Origin: Rhodospirillaceae bacterium
GTDB lineage: Bacteria; Pseudomonadota; Alphaproteobacteria; DSM-16000; Inquilinaceae
Direction of reading: 5' to 3'
Assembly (NCBI GenBank): GCA_020638575.1
Contig: JACKIH010000003.1
Coordinates: forward strand, 1,841,501 to 1,905,500
Length of the DNA stretch: 64,000 bases
Part shown: in pieces, positions 15,626 through 24,041 of the stretch
Layout: the number at the start of each line of letters is the position of its first letter
Numbering within the stretch: position 1 is the first letter of the stretch
The notes under the pieces: model-generated
What the model was told of the DNA's origin: nothing
Seen by the model: the letters and a program-made list of their open reading frames with translations, nothing else
Database searches by the model: none
Position numbers and translations under genes: made by a program

Positions 15626-16968
15626 GGGGGCCTCACGCCCACCACGTCGGCGAGGTCCGCACCGTCCAGCTTGGCCTTGTCCAGCTTGGTGTCGATCAGC
15701 TTGGCGCCCTTCAGGTTGGCACCGGTGAGATCGGCTCCCGTCAGGTCGGCTTCGCTGAGATCGGCTTCCATCAGGTGGGCGTTCGACAGGTCGGCGCCGC
15801 GCAAGGACGCGTTGGCAAGGCGGGCATGGCTGAGATCGGCATGCCAGACGAAGGACGCCGCGCCGGTGATGTTGACCGCCGACAGCTTGGCCCCGTCGAG
15901 CACGGCCCCGTTGAGCGTCGCCCAGCGCAGGTTGATGCCGCGCAGGTCGGCCTCCGCCAGCTTGGCCCCGCGCAGGTCGCACAGGCTCAGGTCGGCGGTG
16001 GTGAGCACGGCGTGGGTGAGGTCGCAGTCCTCCAGCACGGCCGAACGCATCACCGCCGCCGCCAGCCGGCGGCGCGCCAGCATCTGGCCGCGCAGGTCGA
16101 ATTCCGAAAGGTTGGCGCGGGTGCCCTCGTGGCCGTTGGAGTTCATCCACACCTCGTGGGCGGCGATCACCTCGGCCAGCGGCTTGCGCAGGCTGCCCAC
16201 CGCCTTGGCCATGCGTACGCCGGTGACGATGGCCGTGGTGAGCAGGCTGGGGTCGTAGAGCGCTCCCACCAGGTTGGCGTTGTGCAGGTTGGTGCGGTCC
16301 ATCCGGGCGCCGCGCAGCTCCGCCCCATTGAGCACGGCACCCGACAGGGTGGCTTCGGTCAGGTTGGCGCCGCGCAGGTCGCAGCCCGTGAGGTCGCTGT
16401 TGGTCAGGTTGATGCGCGACAGGTCGGCATCGCGCAGGATGGCGCCCGTCAGATCGGTTTGCATGACGAAGGCGTTGGACAGCTTGGCGCGCGTCAGGTC
16501 GGCGGCCCCGGCGCGCACGCCGGCCACCTCGGTGTAGTGGATGTCGAACCCGGCCGGCGTGAGGCCGCCCTGGCCGTCGCCGATGACGATCACGCCCTCG
16601 CGCATGTCCACGTCGACCATGGAGGCACCGGTGAGGTCGGCGCCGTGCAGGCAGGCGCCGCGCATGTCGGCCTTGTCGAGCGCGCAGCCGGAGAAGTCGC
16701 AGCCGCGCAGGTCCGCTCCGTAGAGGTTCGCTTCCTTCAGCTTGGTGCCGGAGAAGCGGCAGCGGGCCAGCTTCGCGCCGGTGAAATCGGCTTCCGACAG
16801 GTCGACCGACGAGAGGTCGAAGCGGGTGATCTCACAGAACCGGAAGTCGGCCCGCTTGCCGCCGCGGCGGGCGCGGAATTCCAGATGCTGGCGCACGACG
16901 GCGCTGATCTGGGCGGCATCCAGAACCCTGCGCTCCGGCTCCCGGCTTTCCGACAGGGCATTGGACAT
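15598..16968 (-). CDS. Pentapeptide-repeat protein
   Basis: 456 residues. Two long arrays of A(D/N)LxG-type pentapeptides (for example GADLTGASM and ADLSEADLTGADLTGANLK), about residues 45-235 and 305-445, form right-handed quadrilateral beta-helices. They are separated by a non-repeat stretch (ALYDPSLLTTAIVTGVRMAKAVG and the following helical segment with EVIAAHEVWMNSN). A short charged N-terminus ends in DFRF. Cytoplasmic, as no signal peptide is seen. Homologues with this architecture occur widely in alphaproteobacteria with unknown role; some pentapeptide proteins mimic DNA and shield gyrase. Its 3' end overlaps the SDR gene by 28 bases tail-to-tail. The 166-bp repeat begins 15 bases upstream of its start. 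Confidence 0.9.
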   Translation of the reverse strand: MSNALSESREPERRVLDAAQISAVVRQHLEFRARRGGKRADFRFCEITRFDLSSVDLSEADFTGAKLARCRFSGTKLKEANLYGADLRGCDFSGCALDKADMRGACLHGADLTGASMVDVDMREGVIVIGDGQGGLTPAGFDIHYTEVAGVRAGAADLTRAKLSNAFVMQTDLTGAILRDADLSRINLTNSDLTGCDLRGANLTEATLSGAVLNGAELRGARMDRTNLHNANLVGALYDPSLLTTAIVTGVRMAKAVGSLRKPLAEVIAAHEVWMNSNGHEGTRANLSEFDLRGQMLARRRLAAAVMRSAVLEDCDLTHAVLTTADLSLCDLRGAKLAEADLRGINLRWATLNGAVLDGAKLSAVNITGAASFVWHADLSHARLANASLRGADLSNAHLMEADLSEADLTGADLTGANLKGAKLIDTKLDKAKLDGADLADVVGVRPPQPPPSKPG

Positions 16969-16982
16969 CGCGTCTCACTCCC

Positions 16983-17148
16983 CAGTGGATCGAATCTGAC
17001 GTTTGCCTGCCGCTGGCCGCAGGGCCCTCGGCCCACGTCAAATTCAAGGGATCCACTAAAATCGATCAGTTCGCAGCGGTCCTTGAGACTTCGACATGTG
17101 CTCCTGGAGGGCCGGCAAGGACCGCAAATGCCGGAGTCGGACCACTAC
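16983..17148 (+). repeat. 166-bp double-hairpin repeat, copy 1
   Basis: Two adjacent imperfect palindromes joined by a 14-base linker. Hairpin A (16983-17058) is bounded by CAGTGGATC and GATCCACTA with inner arms around GACGTTTGC / CACGTCAAAT. Hairpin B (17073-17148) runs from GCAGCGGTCCTTGAG to GAGTCGGACCACTAC with inner arms ACATGTGC / GCAAATG. The same 166-base structure, linker included, recurs in inverted orientation at 18961-19126. No gene is seen between this repeat and the phosphatase stop at 17270. Confidence 0.85.
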
Positions 17149-17269
17149 GGCGACCCCTTCCTTTAAGTTGGCGCAAAATGATGAACCTACACTTAACCCA
17201 AATGCAGACGGCCGGCGGCAGGAACCGGGGGACCGGGCGTGGGAGCAGCCCGAAGCGAACCTGCGCCGA

Positions 17270-17848
17270 TCAGCGTGTGGGGGCCGAGGGGTCCGGCACC
17301 TCATGGGCGCGCATGCCCATGCGCAGCATGGCCGCCAGGTCCGGGTAGGCCAGCGCGACGCGGGCGTGGTGGCGCTGCATGGCCGCCACCAGCCGGCCGT
17401 TGAGGCCAAGCTGGGCATCGCCCATGCGGACGATGAGGCTGTTGGGCCAGCTCCGCGGACGCACCCGATGAACCTCGTCGAACACGCCGTCGACGCCGTC
17501 CGGCATGCGCTGGGCCAGCAGCAGTGCTGCCGCGGCGGTGGAGCGCGACACCCCGGCGTGGCAGTGCACCAGCACATGGGTCGCCCCGTCCGCCTCCAGT
17601 TCGCGGCCCACATCGAGGATGGCGGCCACGTCGCCGGCCCCCGGCGCCTGGTAGAGATCGCCGGTAACGATCACATCGTCGAAGCGCAGCACCGCGCGCC
17701 GGTGCGGCAGGAAGGCGGCGAAGTCCTCCGGATCGGGGTATTCCGGATCGAGGATCGAAACGACGTGGGACACGCCCTCGGCGGCGAAGGCGGGCAGCTC
17801 GTCGAGCCCGCAGATGGACAGGCGGAAGGGAAGCTGCGGTTGGCTCAT
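17270..17848 (-). CDS. Dual-specificity / tyrosine-type protein phosphatase
   Basis: 192 residues. The catalytic signature HCHAGVSRS (HCx5R with C96 and R102) sits in VLVHCHAGVSRSTAAAALLLA. Upstream, FDDVIVTGDLYQAP supplies the likely general-acid loop region. The fold matches cysteine phosphatases that act on phosphotyrosine/serine or small phosphorylated ligands; the substrate is unknown. The start at ATG 17848 (MSQPQLPFRL) is preferred to an in-frame ATG at 17863. It lies between the two inverted 166-bp repeats together with a divergent exported-protein gene. Confidence 0.85.
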   Translation of the reverse strand: MSQPQLPFRLSICGLDELPAFAAEGVSHVVSILDPEYPDPEDFAAFLPHRRAVLRFDDVIVTGDLYQAPGAGDVAAILDVGRELEADGATHVLVHCHAGVSRSTAAAALLLAQRMPDGVDGVFDEVHRVRPRSWPNSLIVRMGDAQLGLNGRLVAAMQRHHARVALAYPDLAAMLRMGMRAHEVPDPSAPTR

Positions 17849-18226
17849 GACGGCTGGCCCCATCGGCTAGCGGCGTGGCGGCCACGGCCGGGGCCGGGAT
17901 GCGTGCCTGAACGTCTGCGAGGCTGCCCGATTTGGCCGCGCCCTGCCACCTCTGCGGGCGCAGAGCGGCCACCAGCGCGCCGCCCGGCGCCAGGGCGGCT
18001 CGTGCGCCATACGGCCCTCTCCGGTTCGCCGGCTATCCGATCCATGGTAGACCTCCTAGGTCTCGGCTGCATCGTCCTCTCCACCAACGTGGCTCGACCC
18101 TTCACAGTTCCGCCACGGTTGACCCGCTCCGGGGGAGACTCGGACTCGAGACCGCCAAAAAGGGCAGATACGGTCCGGCCGACTGCCAAAGCGTAAACTG
18201 CCAAACCGTAAACTGGAGGGGAAACC
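17849..18226. promoter_or_regulatory. Divergent intergenic region with a 15-bp tandem repeat
   Basis: 378 bases with no gene. Just before the GGAGGGG ribosome-binding site of the exported-protein gene there are two exact-but-one copies of a 15-base unit, ACTGCCAAAGCGTAA (18182-18196) and ACTGCCAAACCGTAA (18197-18211), followed by a partial third, ACTGG. The unit could be a protein-binding site or a site of replication slippage. The remainder is ordinary. Confidence 0.5.
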
Positions 18227-18964
18227 ATGGGCCGAATCGCATTCGTCGTGGCCGCAGTTCTATCGATTTTCCAGCTATCGGCCTTTGCCGGCGAGGAAGC
18301 AGCCGGCGGAGAGTCCCTGGTCGGGCGCTGGGAGGTGGCACCGGGCCAGGGTGAGGATGTCTGGGTGGAATTCCGCGACGACGGGACCGCCTCGGTCGGG
18401 GAAGGCAACGACCCGCCGATGGAGGTCAGCTACACCATCGATACCGCGATTACCCCGATGCGCCTGGAGCTGAACATCGGCGGCTCCATCCGCCGCTCGA
18501 TCTTGGAGTTCGTAAGCGACGACCAGCTGCGCATCACCGAACCGGCGAGCGACTACCCGGTTTCGTTCGCGCAAGGCGACGCGCTGGTGTTCGTCCGCGT
18601 CGGCGGCGGCGCCACCGCACCGGCCGTGCCGGTTGCCGGCGGGGCCATCGACAGCGGCCTGCTGGTGGGGAGCTGGGCGGCGGAGAACGAAGGCTGCGGC
18701 GGCGAACGCGTCGTGCTGTTCTCCAACAACATCGTGGTGCTGGTGGAGAGCGACGGCCGGGTCGACGAGGCCGTCGGCACCTGGACGCTGGAGGGCCAGA
18801 CCCTGACCTTCGACGTGATCGACCCGAGCGACACGTTGAACAACGCGCCCAACCGCCAGGACGATCCGGATATGGAGGTCTTCACCATCTCCAACCAGAC
18901 GCCCGACCGGTTCGACGCCGCCGATACCGACGGCCGGTCCTTCGCCATCATCCGCTGCCGGTAG
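18227..18964 (+). CDS. Exported protein with two lipocalin-like halves, unknown function
   Basis: 245 residues. Residues 1-22 (MGRIAFVVAAVLSIFQLSAF, then AG) form a signal peptide, probably cleaved after AFA. Two similar beta-rich halves follow: residues 28-125 contain LVGRWEVAPG and WVEFRDDGTASVG, and residues 145-245 contain LLVGSWAAENEGCGGE and VGTWTLEGQTLTF. The GxW plus short-strand pattern recalls lipocalin-like or periplasmic beta-barrel domains. Two cysteines (in GCGGE and IIRCR) could pair. The stop codon TAG lies inside the first bases of the second 166-bp repeat. Function not recognised. Confidence 0.75.
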   Translation: MGRIAFVVAAVLSIFQLSAFAGEEAAGGESLVGRWEVAPGQGEDVWVEFRDDGTASVGEGNDPPMEVSYTIDTAITPMRLELNIGGSIRRSILEFVSDDQLRITEPASDYPVSFAQGDALVFVRVGGGATAPAVPVAGGAIDSGLLVGSWAAENEGCGGERVVLFSNNIVVLVESDGRVDEAVGTWTLEGQTLTFDVIDPSDTLNNAPNRQDDPDMEVFTISNQTPDRFDAADTDGRSFAIIRCR

Positions 18965-19126
18965 TGCTCCGACTCCGCCATTTGCATCCCTTGCCAATCA
19001 GGCCTGGAGCAAATGTCGGAGTCATGAGGACCACTACGAACTTATTGTTTCCAGTGGATCTATTGGATTTGACGTTTGCAGCGGCTTTGCGGCTGGTAGG
19101 ACGCAAACGTCAAATCCGATCCACTA
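18961..19126 (-). repeat. 166-bp double-hairpin repeat, copy 2 (inverted)
   Basis: Inverted copy of 16983-17148. Read on the plus strand it begins with hairpin B (18961-19037, GTAGTGCTCCGACTCCG to GAGGACCACTAC), then a 14-base linker, then hairpin A (19052-19126, CAGTGGATC to GATCCACTA, inner arms GACGTTTGC / GCAAACGTC). The asymmetric spacing inside hairpin A (10 bases in one arm, 6 in the other) is mirrored between copies, which proves the inversion. Its first bases contain the stop codon of the upstream gene. Confidence 0.85.
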
Positions 19127-19158
19127 AGCAGGCCGCGGCACACGACGGCGAAAAACAG

Positions 19159-19190
19159 AACGGCCCGCGGGCGCACCCGCGGGCCGTTTT
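19159..19190. terminator. Bidirectional intrinsic terminator downstream of pgk
   Basis: Strong stem CGGCCCGCGGG / CCCGCGGGCCG (19161-19171 and 19176-19186), loop CGCA, flanked by AAAAACAGAA on one side and TTTTCG on the other. Read on the minus strand it is followed by TTCTGTTTTT, giving a good terminator for pgk. Confidence 0.85.
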
Positions 19191-19207
19191 CGTTGGGGGC
19201 GGAGGCC

Positions 19208-20404
19208 CTACGACTTCAGCGCGGCCACGCCCGGCAGGTCCTTGCCTTCCAGCCATTCCAGGAAGGCGCCGCCGGCGGTGGAGACATAGCTGAACTGGTC
19301 GATCACCCCGGCATGGTCCAGGGCCGCCACGGTATCGCCGCCGCCGGCCACGCTCAGCACCTTGCCGGCCTTGGTCAGTGCTGCGGCATGCTGGGCGACC
19401 GCCGTGGTGGCGGCATCGAACGGCGCCGTCTCGAAGGCACCGAGCGGGCCGTTCCACACGATGGTCTTGCAGCCGTCCAGCTTGGCGTTGACGTCCGCCA
19501 CGCTGCCGGGGCCGACATCAAGGATCATCTTGTCGCCGGGCACGGCATCGGAAGCCACGGTGGCCGTTTCCACGCCGGCTTCCAGCTTGGAGGCGATCAC
19601 GGCATCGACCGGCAGCACGATCTCGCAGCCGGCTTCCTTGGCCGTGTTCATGATGGCGCGCGCGGCGTCCGCCATGTCCTTCTCGCACAGCGAGCCGCCG
19701 ACATCCGTGCCGCCGGCATAAAGGAAGGTGTTGGCCATGCCGCCGCCGAGGATCAGCATGTTGACCCGCGAGACCATGTTGCCCAGCAGGTCGAGCTTGG
19801 TGGAGATCTTGGCCCCGCCGACCACGGCGGCGACCGGGCGCTGCGGGCTTTCCAACGCGTTGGTCAGCGCCTCCAGCTCGGCCTGCATCAGCCGGCCGGC
19901 GGCCGCCGGCAGCACCCGCGCGATCGCCTCGGTGGAGGCATGGGCGCGGTGGGCGGTGGCGAAGGCATCGTTGACGTAGATGTCGCCCAGCGCCGCCAGC
20001 TTCTGGGCGAAGCCGGCGTCGTTCTTCTCCTCGTCGGGATAGAAGCGCAGGTTTTCCAGCACCAGGAAGCCGCCCGGCTGCAGCGCCGCGACGGCCTGTT
20101 CCGCCGCCTCGCCGATGCAATCGGTGGCGAAGGAAACGGGCTTGCCGCCGAGGGCGGTGGACAGCGCCGGCACCACCGGTTCCAGCGAATAGTCCAGGTT
20201 GCGCTGGCCCTTGGGGCGGCCGAAGTGGGACATGACGACGACTTTGGCGCCCTTGTCGGCCAGCTCCAGCAGGGTCGGCGCCAGGCGGTCGAGCCGGGTG
20301 GTGTCGGTCACCGTGCCGTTCTTCACCGGGACGTTGAGATCACCGCGAACCAGCACGGTCTTGCCGGCGACATCCAGGTCATCGAGGGTTTTGAAAGCGG
20401 ACAT
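19208..20404 (-). CDS. pgk: Phosphoglycerate kinase
   Basis: Glycolytic/gluconeogenic enzyme that transfers phosphate between 1,3-bisphosphoglycerate and ADP. 398 residues, the usual length. Conserved parts are KTVLVRGDLNVPVKNG, VVVMSHFGRPKG, LENLRFYPDEEKND (the substrate-binding basic patch), VGGAKISTKLDLL, LILGGGMANTFL, IVWNGPLGAFE and the hinge AGGGDTVAAL, then STAGGAFLEWL near the C-terminus. No gap or fdx partner is adjacent; upstream is a small hypothetical gene on the same strand. A strong hairpin terminator follows. Confidence 0.97.
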   Translation of the reverse strand: MSAFKTLDDLDVAGKTVLVRGDLNVPVKNGTVTDTTRLDRLAPTLLELADKGAKVVVMSHFGRPKGQRNLDYSLEPVVPALSTALGGKPVSFATDCIGEAAEQAVAALQPGGFLVLENLRFYPDEEKNDAGFAQKLAALGDIYVNDAFATAHRAHASTEAIARVLPAAAGRLMQAELEALTNALESPQRPVAAVVGGAKISTKLDLLGNMVSRVNMLILGGGMANTFLYAGGTDVGGSLCEKDMADAARAIMNTAKEAGCEIVLPVDAVIASKLEAGVETATVASDAVPGDKMILDVGPGSVADVNAKLDGCKTIVWNGPLGAFETAPFDAATTAVAQHAAALTKAGKVLSVAGGGDTVAALDHAGVIDQFSYVSTAGGAFLEWLEGKDLPGVAALKS

Positions 20405-20529
20405 GGCGACTCAAGCCTCGGTTGTGGGGTGCATCCGGGGGCAGGCAACCATAGTGCGGCCCGCTTGGCAACGGCCGCCAGGGGGCAGCCGACCCGGCAC
20501 AATCCAATGGGCCTACCCGGCGATCACGG

Positions 20530-20808
20530 CTAATAGGCGATCATGGTGAGGAACGGCGACTGATCGTAGGGACCGAGCAGGTGGCCGATCACCATGATCA
20601 CCCGCTTCTCCTTGTTGCGCATCGCGGAGTTCAGCTCGTAGGCGTCGGCCGACGGCAGGTTGCCGGTGGCATGCAGCTTGGCGATGAAGGCTTCCACCAC
20701 CTCGTCCACCGGCGTGATCGCCGGATCGCTCGCCATATCGAAGGCGATCTGGCGGTCGCCGCCCGACGCTTCGCCGAGCACGGTGGCGGTGCAGGTGAAG
20801 GTGGTCAT
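20530..20808 (-). CDS. Small conserved-looking hypothetical protein
   Basis: 92 residues, acidic, with mixed alpha/beta content: FTCTATVLGEASGGDRQIAFDM, then a helix with DEVVEAFIAKLHATG, and a strand VIMVIGHLLGPYD. No motif that I can assign. The ATG at 20808 is preferred to a frame extending to 20844. It lies 125 bases upstream of pgk on the same strand and could share its transcript. Confidence 0.5.
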   Translation of the reverse strand: MTTFTCTATVLGEASGGDRQIAFDMASDPAITPVDEVVEAFIAKLHATGNLPSADAYELNSAMRNKEKRVIMVIGHLLGPYDQSPFLTMIAY

Positions 20809-21013
20809 CGCCGGGGCTCCCGTCGCCAGATCGTCTGGCGGCATTGATCGAAGCGGTCCGGGGGCAGGTCAAGTTACCGTTCCGGGTCAGATTTTGGTCA
20901 GTTCGGCGTCGCTTGCGGCGGCTCGACGCGCAAGATGACGGCTCCCGTTTCCGGTTTTCCGGGATCGCCTCCCCGGCCGCCCCAACCACGTCCCGGTCGG
21001 CCGAGTTCGGACC

Positions 21014-22840
21014 CTACACCGCCTCGGCCTTGCGGCTTTCGCGCTTGCGCTCGTGGGGGTCGAGCTGGCGTTTGCGCAGGCGGATCGACTTGGGCGTCAC
21101 CTCCACCAGCTCGTCGTCGTTGATGTAGGTGAGCGCCCGCTCCAGCGTCAGCTTCAAGGGCGGGGTCAGCAGCACGTTGTCGTCCTTGCCGGCGGCGCGG
21201 ATGTTGGTGAGCTTCTTGCCCTTCAGCACGTTGACCTCCAGGTCGGTGCCGCGGCTGTGCTCGCCGATGATCATGCCGCGATACACCCGGTCGCCGGGGT
21301 CGATCATGATCGGGCCGCGGTCCTCCAGGTTCCACAGGGCATAGGCCACCGCGTCGCCGTCGTCGTTGGAGATCAGGACGCCGGTGCGCCGGCTGGGCAT
21401 GGTGCCACGGTGGGGCTGGTAGGCGTGGAACACCCGGTTCAGCACGCCGGTGCCGCGGGTGTCGGTCATGAACTCGTTGTGGTAGCCGATCAGCCCGCGG
21501 GTGGGCGCGAAGAACACCAGGCGCTGCTTGTCGCCGCCGGACGGGCGCATCTCCACCAGTTCCGCCCGGCGCTGGGTGAGCTTGTCCACCACCGCACCGG
21601 AATAGGCTTCGTCCACATCGATGGTCACCTCCTCCACCGGCTCCAGGCGCTGGCCGGTGGCGGGATCGCTGCGGTAGACCACCTGCGGCCGGCCGATGCA
21701 CAGCTCGAAGCCTTCCCGCCGCATGGTCTCGATGAGGATGCCGAGCTGCAGCTCGCCGCGGCCGGCCACTTCGAAGGCGTCCTTGGTCTCGCCTTCGGAA
21801 ATCCTCAGCGCCACGTTGCCTTCGGCCTCGCGCTCCAGGCGGGCGCGGATCACCCGGCTCGTGACCTTGTCGCCTTCGGTGCCGGCCAGCGGCGAATCGT
21901 TGACCTGGAAGGTCATGGCGAGCGTCGGCGGATCGATCGGCTGGGCCGGGATCGGCTCGCTCACCGACAGGTCGCAGATGGTGTCCGCCACCGTGGCGGC
22001 GGACAGCCCGGCGATGGCGACGATGTCGCCGGCCTCGCCCAACTCGATGGGCTGGCGCTCCAGCCCGCGGAAGGCCAGCAGCTTGGAGATGCGGCCCGTT
22101 TCCACCACCCGGCCGTCGCGCCCCAGCGCCCGCACCGTCATGTTGGGGCGCACCGTGCCGGCGGTGATGCGGCCGGTGAGGATGCGGCCGAGATAGGGGT
22201 TGGCCTCCAGCGTCGTTGCCAGCATGCGCAGGGGCGCGTTGGCCTCGATGCCGCGGGGCGGCGGCACATGCTTCAAGATCAGGTCGAACAGCGGCGCCAT
22301 GTCCTGGCGCGGCCCGTCCGGGGCGGCGGCTGCCCAGCCCTGCTTGGCCGAGGCGAACAAGGTGGGGAAGTCGAGCTGGTGGTCGTCGGCATCCAAGGCC
22401 GCGAACAGGTCGAACACCTCGTCATGCACCGCGTGGGCACGTTCCTCGGGCTTGTCGACCTTGTTGATCAGCACGATCGGGCGCAGCCCCAGCCTGAGCG
22501 CCTTGCCGACCACGAACTTGGTCTGCGGCATCGGGCCTTCCGCCGCATCCACCAGCACCACGGCCCCGTCCACCATGTCGAGGATGCGTTCCACCTCGCC
22601 GCCGAAATCGGCGTGGCCGGGTGTGTCGACAATGTTGATGCGGCTTCCCCGCCACACCAGCGAGGTGCACTTGGCGAGGATGGTGATGCCGCGTTCGCGC
22701 TCAAGCTCGTTGCTGTCGAGCGCGCGTTCGGCCACCGCCTGGTTGTCGCGAAATGCGCCCGACTGGCGCAGCAAGACGTCGATCAGCGTGGTCTTGCCGT
22801 GATCGACATGGGCGATGATGGCGATGTTGCGGATGTCCAT
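21014..22840 (-). CDS. typA: Ribosome-associated GTPase TypA/BipA
   Basis: Translational GTPase of the EF-G group that helps 50S assembly and stress/low-temperature growth. 608 residues, normal length. G1 AHVDHGKTTL, RERGITILAK (switch I), G3 DTPGHADFGGE, G4 NKVDKP are followed by domain II (GRILTGRITAGTVRPNM), and the C-terminal BipA domain with FAPTRGLIGYHNEF and the positively charged tail (KSIRLRKRQLDPHERKR). ATG 22840 gives the family N-terminus MDIRNIAII; an open frame runs on upstream to 23098 but lacks family sequence. Confidence 0.97.
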   Translation of the reverse strand: MDIRNIAIIAHVDHGKTTLIDVLLRQSGAFRDNQAVAERALDSNELERERGITILAKCTSLVWRGSRINIVDTPGHADFGGEVERILDMVDGAVVLVDAAEGPMPQTKFVVGKALRLGLRPIVLINKVDKPEERAHAVHDEVFDLFAALDADDHQLDFPTLFASAKQGWAAAAPDGPRQDMAPLFDLILKHVPPPRGIEANAPLRMLATTLEANPYLGRILTGRITAGTVRPNMTVRALGRDGRVVETGRISKLLAFRGLERQPIELGEAGDIVAIAGLSAATVADTICDLSVSEPIPAQPIDPPTLAMTFQVNDSPLAGTEGDKVTSRVIRARLEREAEGNVALRISEGETKDAFEVAGRGELQLGILIETMRREGFELCIGRPQVVYRSDPATGQRLEPVEEVTIDVDEAYSGAVVDKLTQRRAELVEMRPSGGDKQRLVFFAPTRGLIGYHNEFMTDTRGTGVLNRVFHAYQPHRGTMPSRRTGVLISNDDGDAVAYALWNLEDRGPIMIDPGDRVYRGMIIGEHSRGTDLEVNVLKGKKLTNIRAAGKDDNVLLTPPLKLTLERALTYINDDELVEVTPKSIRLRKRQLDPHERKRESRKAEAV

Positions 22841-23174
22841 CGGTCCGAATCGGCTCTGAAGCTTTGGGAGGAACCCACCCATAAAGAGGGGTGGCGGACG
22901 CCGGTGTCCAGTGGTGCCGACGCATTTGTGGCCTGCCGGCAAAAGGGCGCCGTGAAACCCACCTGTCGATTCGTGGGAGTTCGAGGGTGAAGGACCTCCC
23001 GATGGCCCGCTCAGAATCGACCGCCAACGCAGAGCAGCGCTTGCAAAAGCCTGATTCGAGAGCGATTCTGCGCATGCAACTTGGCATTCCTTGCGCATCC
23101 GTGATCTAAGAAAATATCAAGCACCTTTGCTAGGAACAGTAACCACTCCCTGTGCCGCCCTGGAGGTCCCGTCT
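22841..23174. other. Divergent promoter region between typA and the DUF2934 gene
   Basis: 334 bases without a gene. Bases 23095-23150 are AT-richer and include TTGGCA (23081-23086) 17 bases before ATCTAA, a weak promoter candidate reading towards the DUF2934 gene. I see no further structure. Confidence 0.35.
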
Positions 23175-23438
23175 ATGCCGAGCGACAAGAAAGAAGCGAT
23201 CCACAAGAAGGCCTACGAAATCTGGGAGGCCGAAGGCCGCCCGGACGGTAAGCACGAGGAACACTGGTCGCGCGCCGAACAGGAAGTGGATGCGCCGAAG
23301 GAGGCCGCAGCCAAGCCGGCGGCTCCCCGCGCCAAGAAGGCTGCTCCGAAGGCGGAGGTCGAGGCTCCCAAGCCGGCACCCAAGGCCAAGGCGGCCCCCA
23401 AGGCAGCGGCCAAGCCCAAGGCTCCCGCCAAAGGCTGA
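23175..23438 (+). CDS. DUF2934-type protein with Lys/Ala/Pro tail
   Basis: 87 residues. The first 38 carry the DUF2934 pattern: IHKKAYEIWEAEGRPDGKHEEHW with SRAEQE (a short helical motif found in many alphaproteobacteria, role unknown). From residue 45 on the chain is a low-complexity Lys/Ala/Pro repeat (KAAPKAEVEAPKPAPKAKAA) similar to histone-H1-like tails, so nucleic-acid contact is possible. A TGGAGG ribosome-binding site lies 8 bases before ATG 23175. Converges with the PilZ gene. Confidence 0.8.
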   Translation: MPSDKKEAIHKKAYEIWEAEGRPDGKHEEHWSRAEQEVDAPKEAAAKPAAPRAKKAAPKAEVEAPKPAPKAKAAPKAAAKPKAPAKG

Positions 23439-23472
23439 TCTTCCCCGACGTGAACGGACCGCAGCCGGCCGC

Positions 23473-23808
23473 TCAGCGGTCCGGCGGCGGACGGCGCAGC
23501 ATCGACTGGAGAAAGTCGAAGGTCGCCGAGTCGAGCTGCCGGAACTCCAGGCCGAGCAACTGCTGGTCCGGATCGTCGCGCACGATCACCGCGATGAACG
23601 GGTACCAGGTGCCTTCCTTGCGCGCGAGGCGCAGCTCGCCGGCCACCGGATCACCGACCTTGCGGCCCAGCTTGGACCGGTAGATCGCAGCCCCGCCCAG
23701 CGACCAGTCCTGGGTAAGGAAACGGCCTTCGTTGCGCACCCAAATCTCAAGCTGGGGCATGTCGCGGCGGGCGTTGCGCCGATGATTGGGTCGGATTACT
23801 TGCGCCAC
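23473..23808 (-). CDS. PilZ-domain protein (c-di-GMP binding)
   Basis: 111 residues. The N-terminal RRNARRD supplies the RxxxR motif and DWSLGGAA the (D/N)xSxxG motif of PilZ domains that bind cyclic di-GMP. The rest is a single beta-barrel (YPFIAVIVRDDPDQQLLGLEFRQ, given here in two parts: YPFIAVIVRDDP and DQQLLGLEFRQ). I chose GTG 23808 because AAAGGA lies 8 bases upstream; an in-frame ATG at 23886 would add 26 basic residues. No catalytic domain is fused, so it is a stand-alone receptor. Neighbours give no hint of its target. Confidence 0.8.
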   Translation of the reverse strand: MAQVIRPNHRRNARRDMPQLEIWVRNEGRFLTQDWSLGGAAIYRSKLGRKVGDPVAGELRLARKEGTWYPFIAVIVRDDPDQQLLGLEFRQLDSATFDFLQSMLRRPPPDR

Positions 23809-24041
23809 CGCCCCGGTCCTTTCCCTGCTGCGTTGCCTTCGGCCTCTGTGCCACTGCGCCACTGTGCGGCGGGTGAGCGGCCGCAATCAAGCGGCGTTAC
23901 CGTTAATTCCACTTCAATTCTGCCGATCCGCCGCGGGGCAGTGAATGGGGCGTTGGATGGGGCGCCGGGCGGCACGGATGCCGCCACAAACTGCCGCTGC
24001 GTTACCACGGTTCCGCCGCACTGCCTGCCGATAACGCCGGC

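Noticed and set aside
15145..17166. A 673-codon open frame opposite the pentapeptide-repeat gene
   Set aside because: Its apparent repeats are the antisense image of the pentapeptide array.
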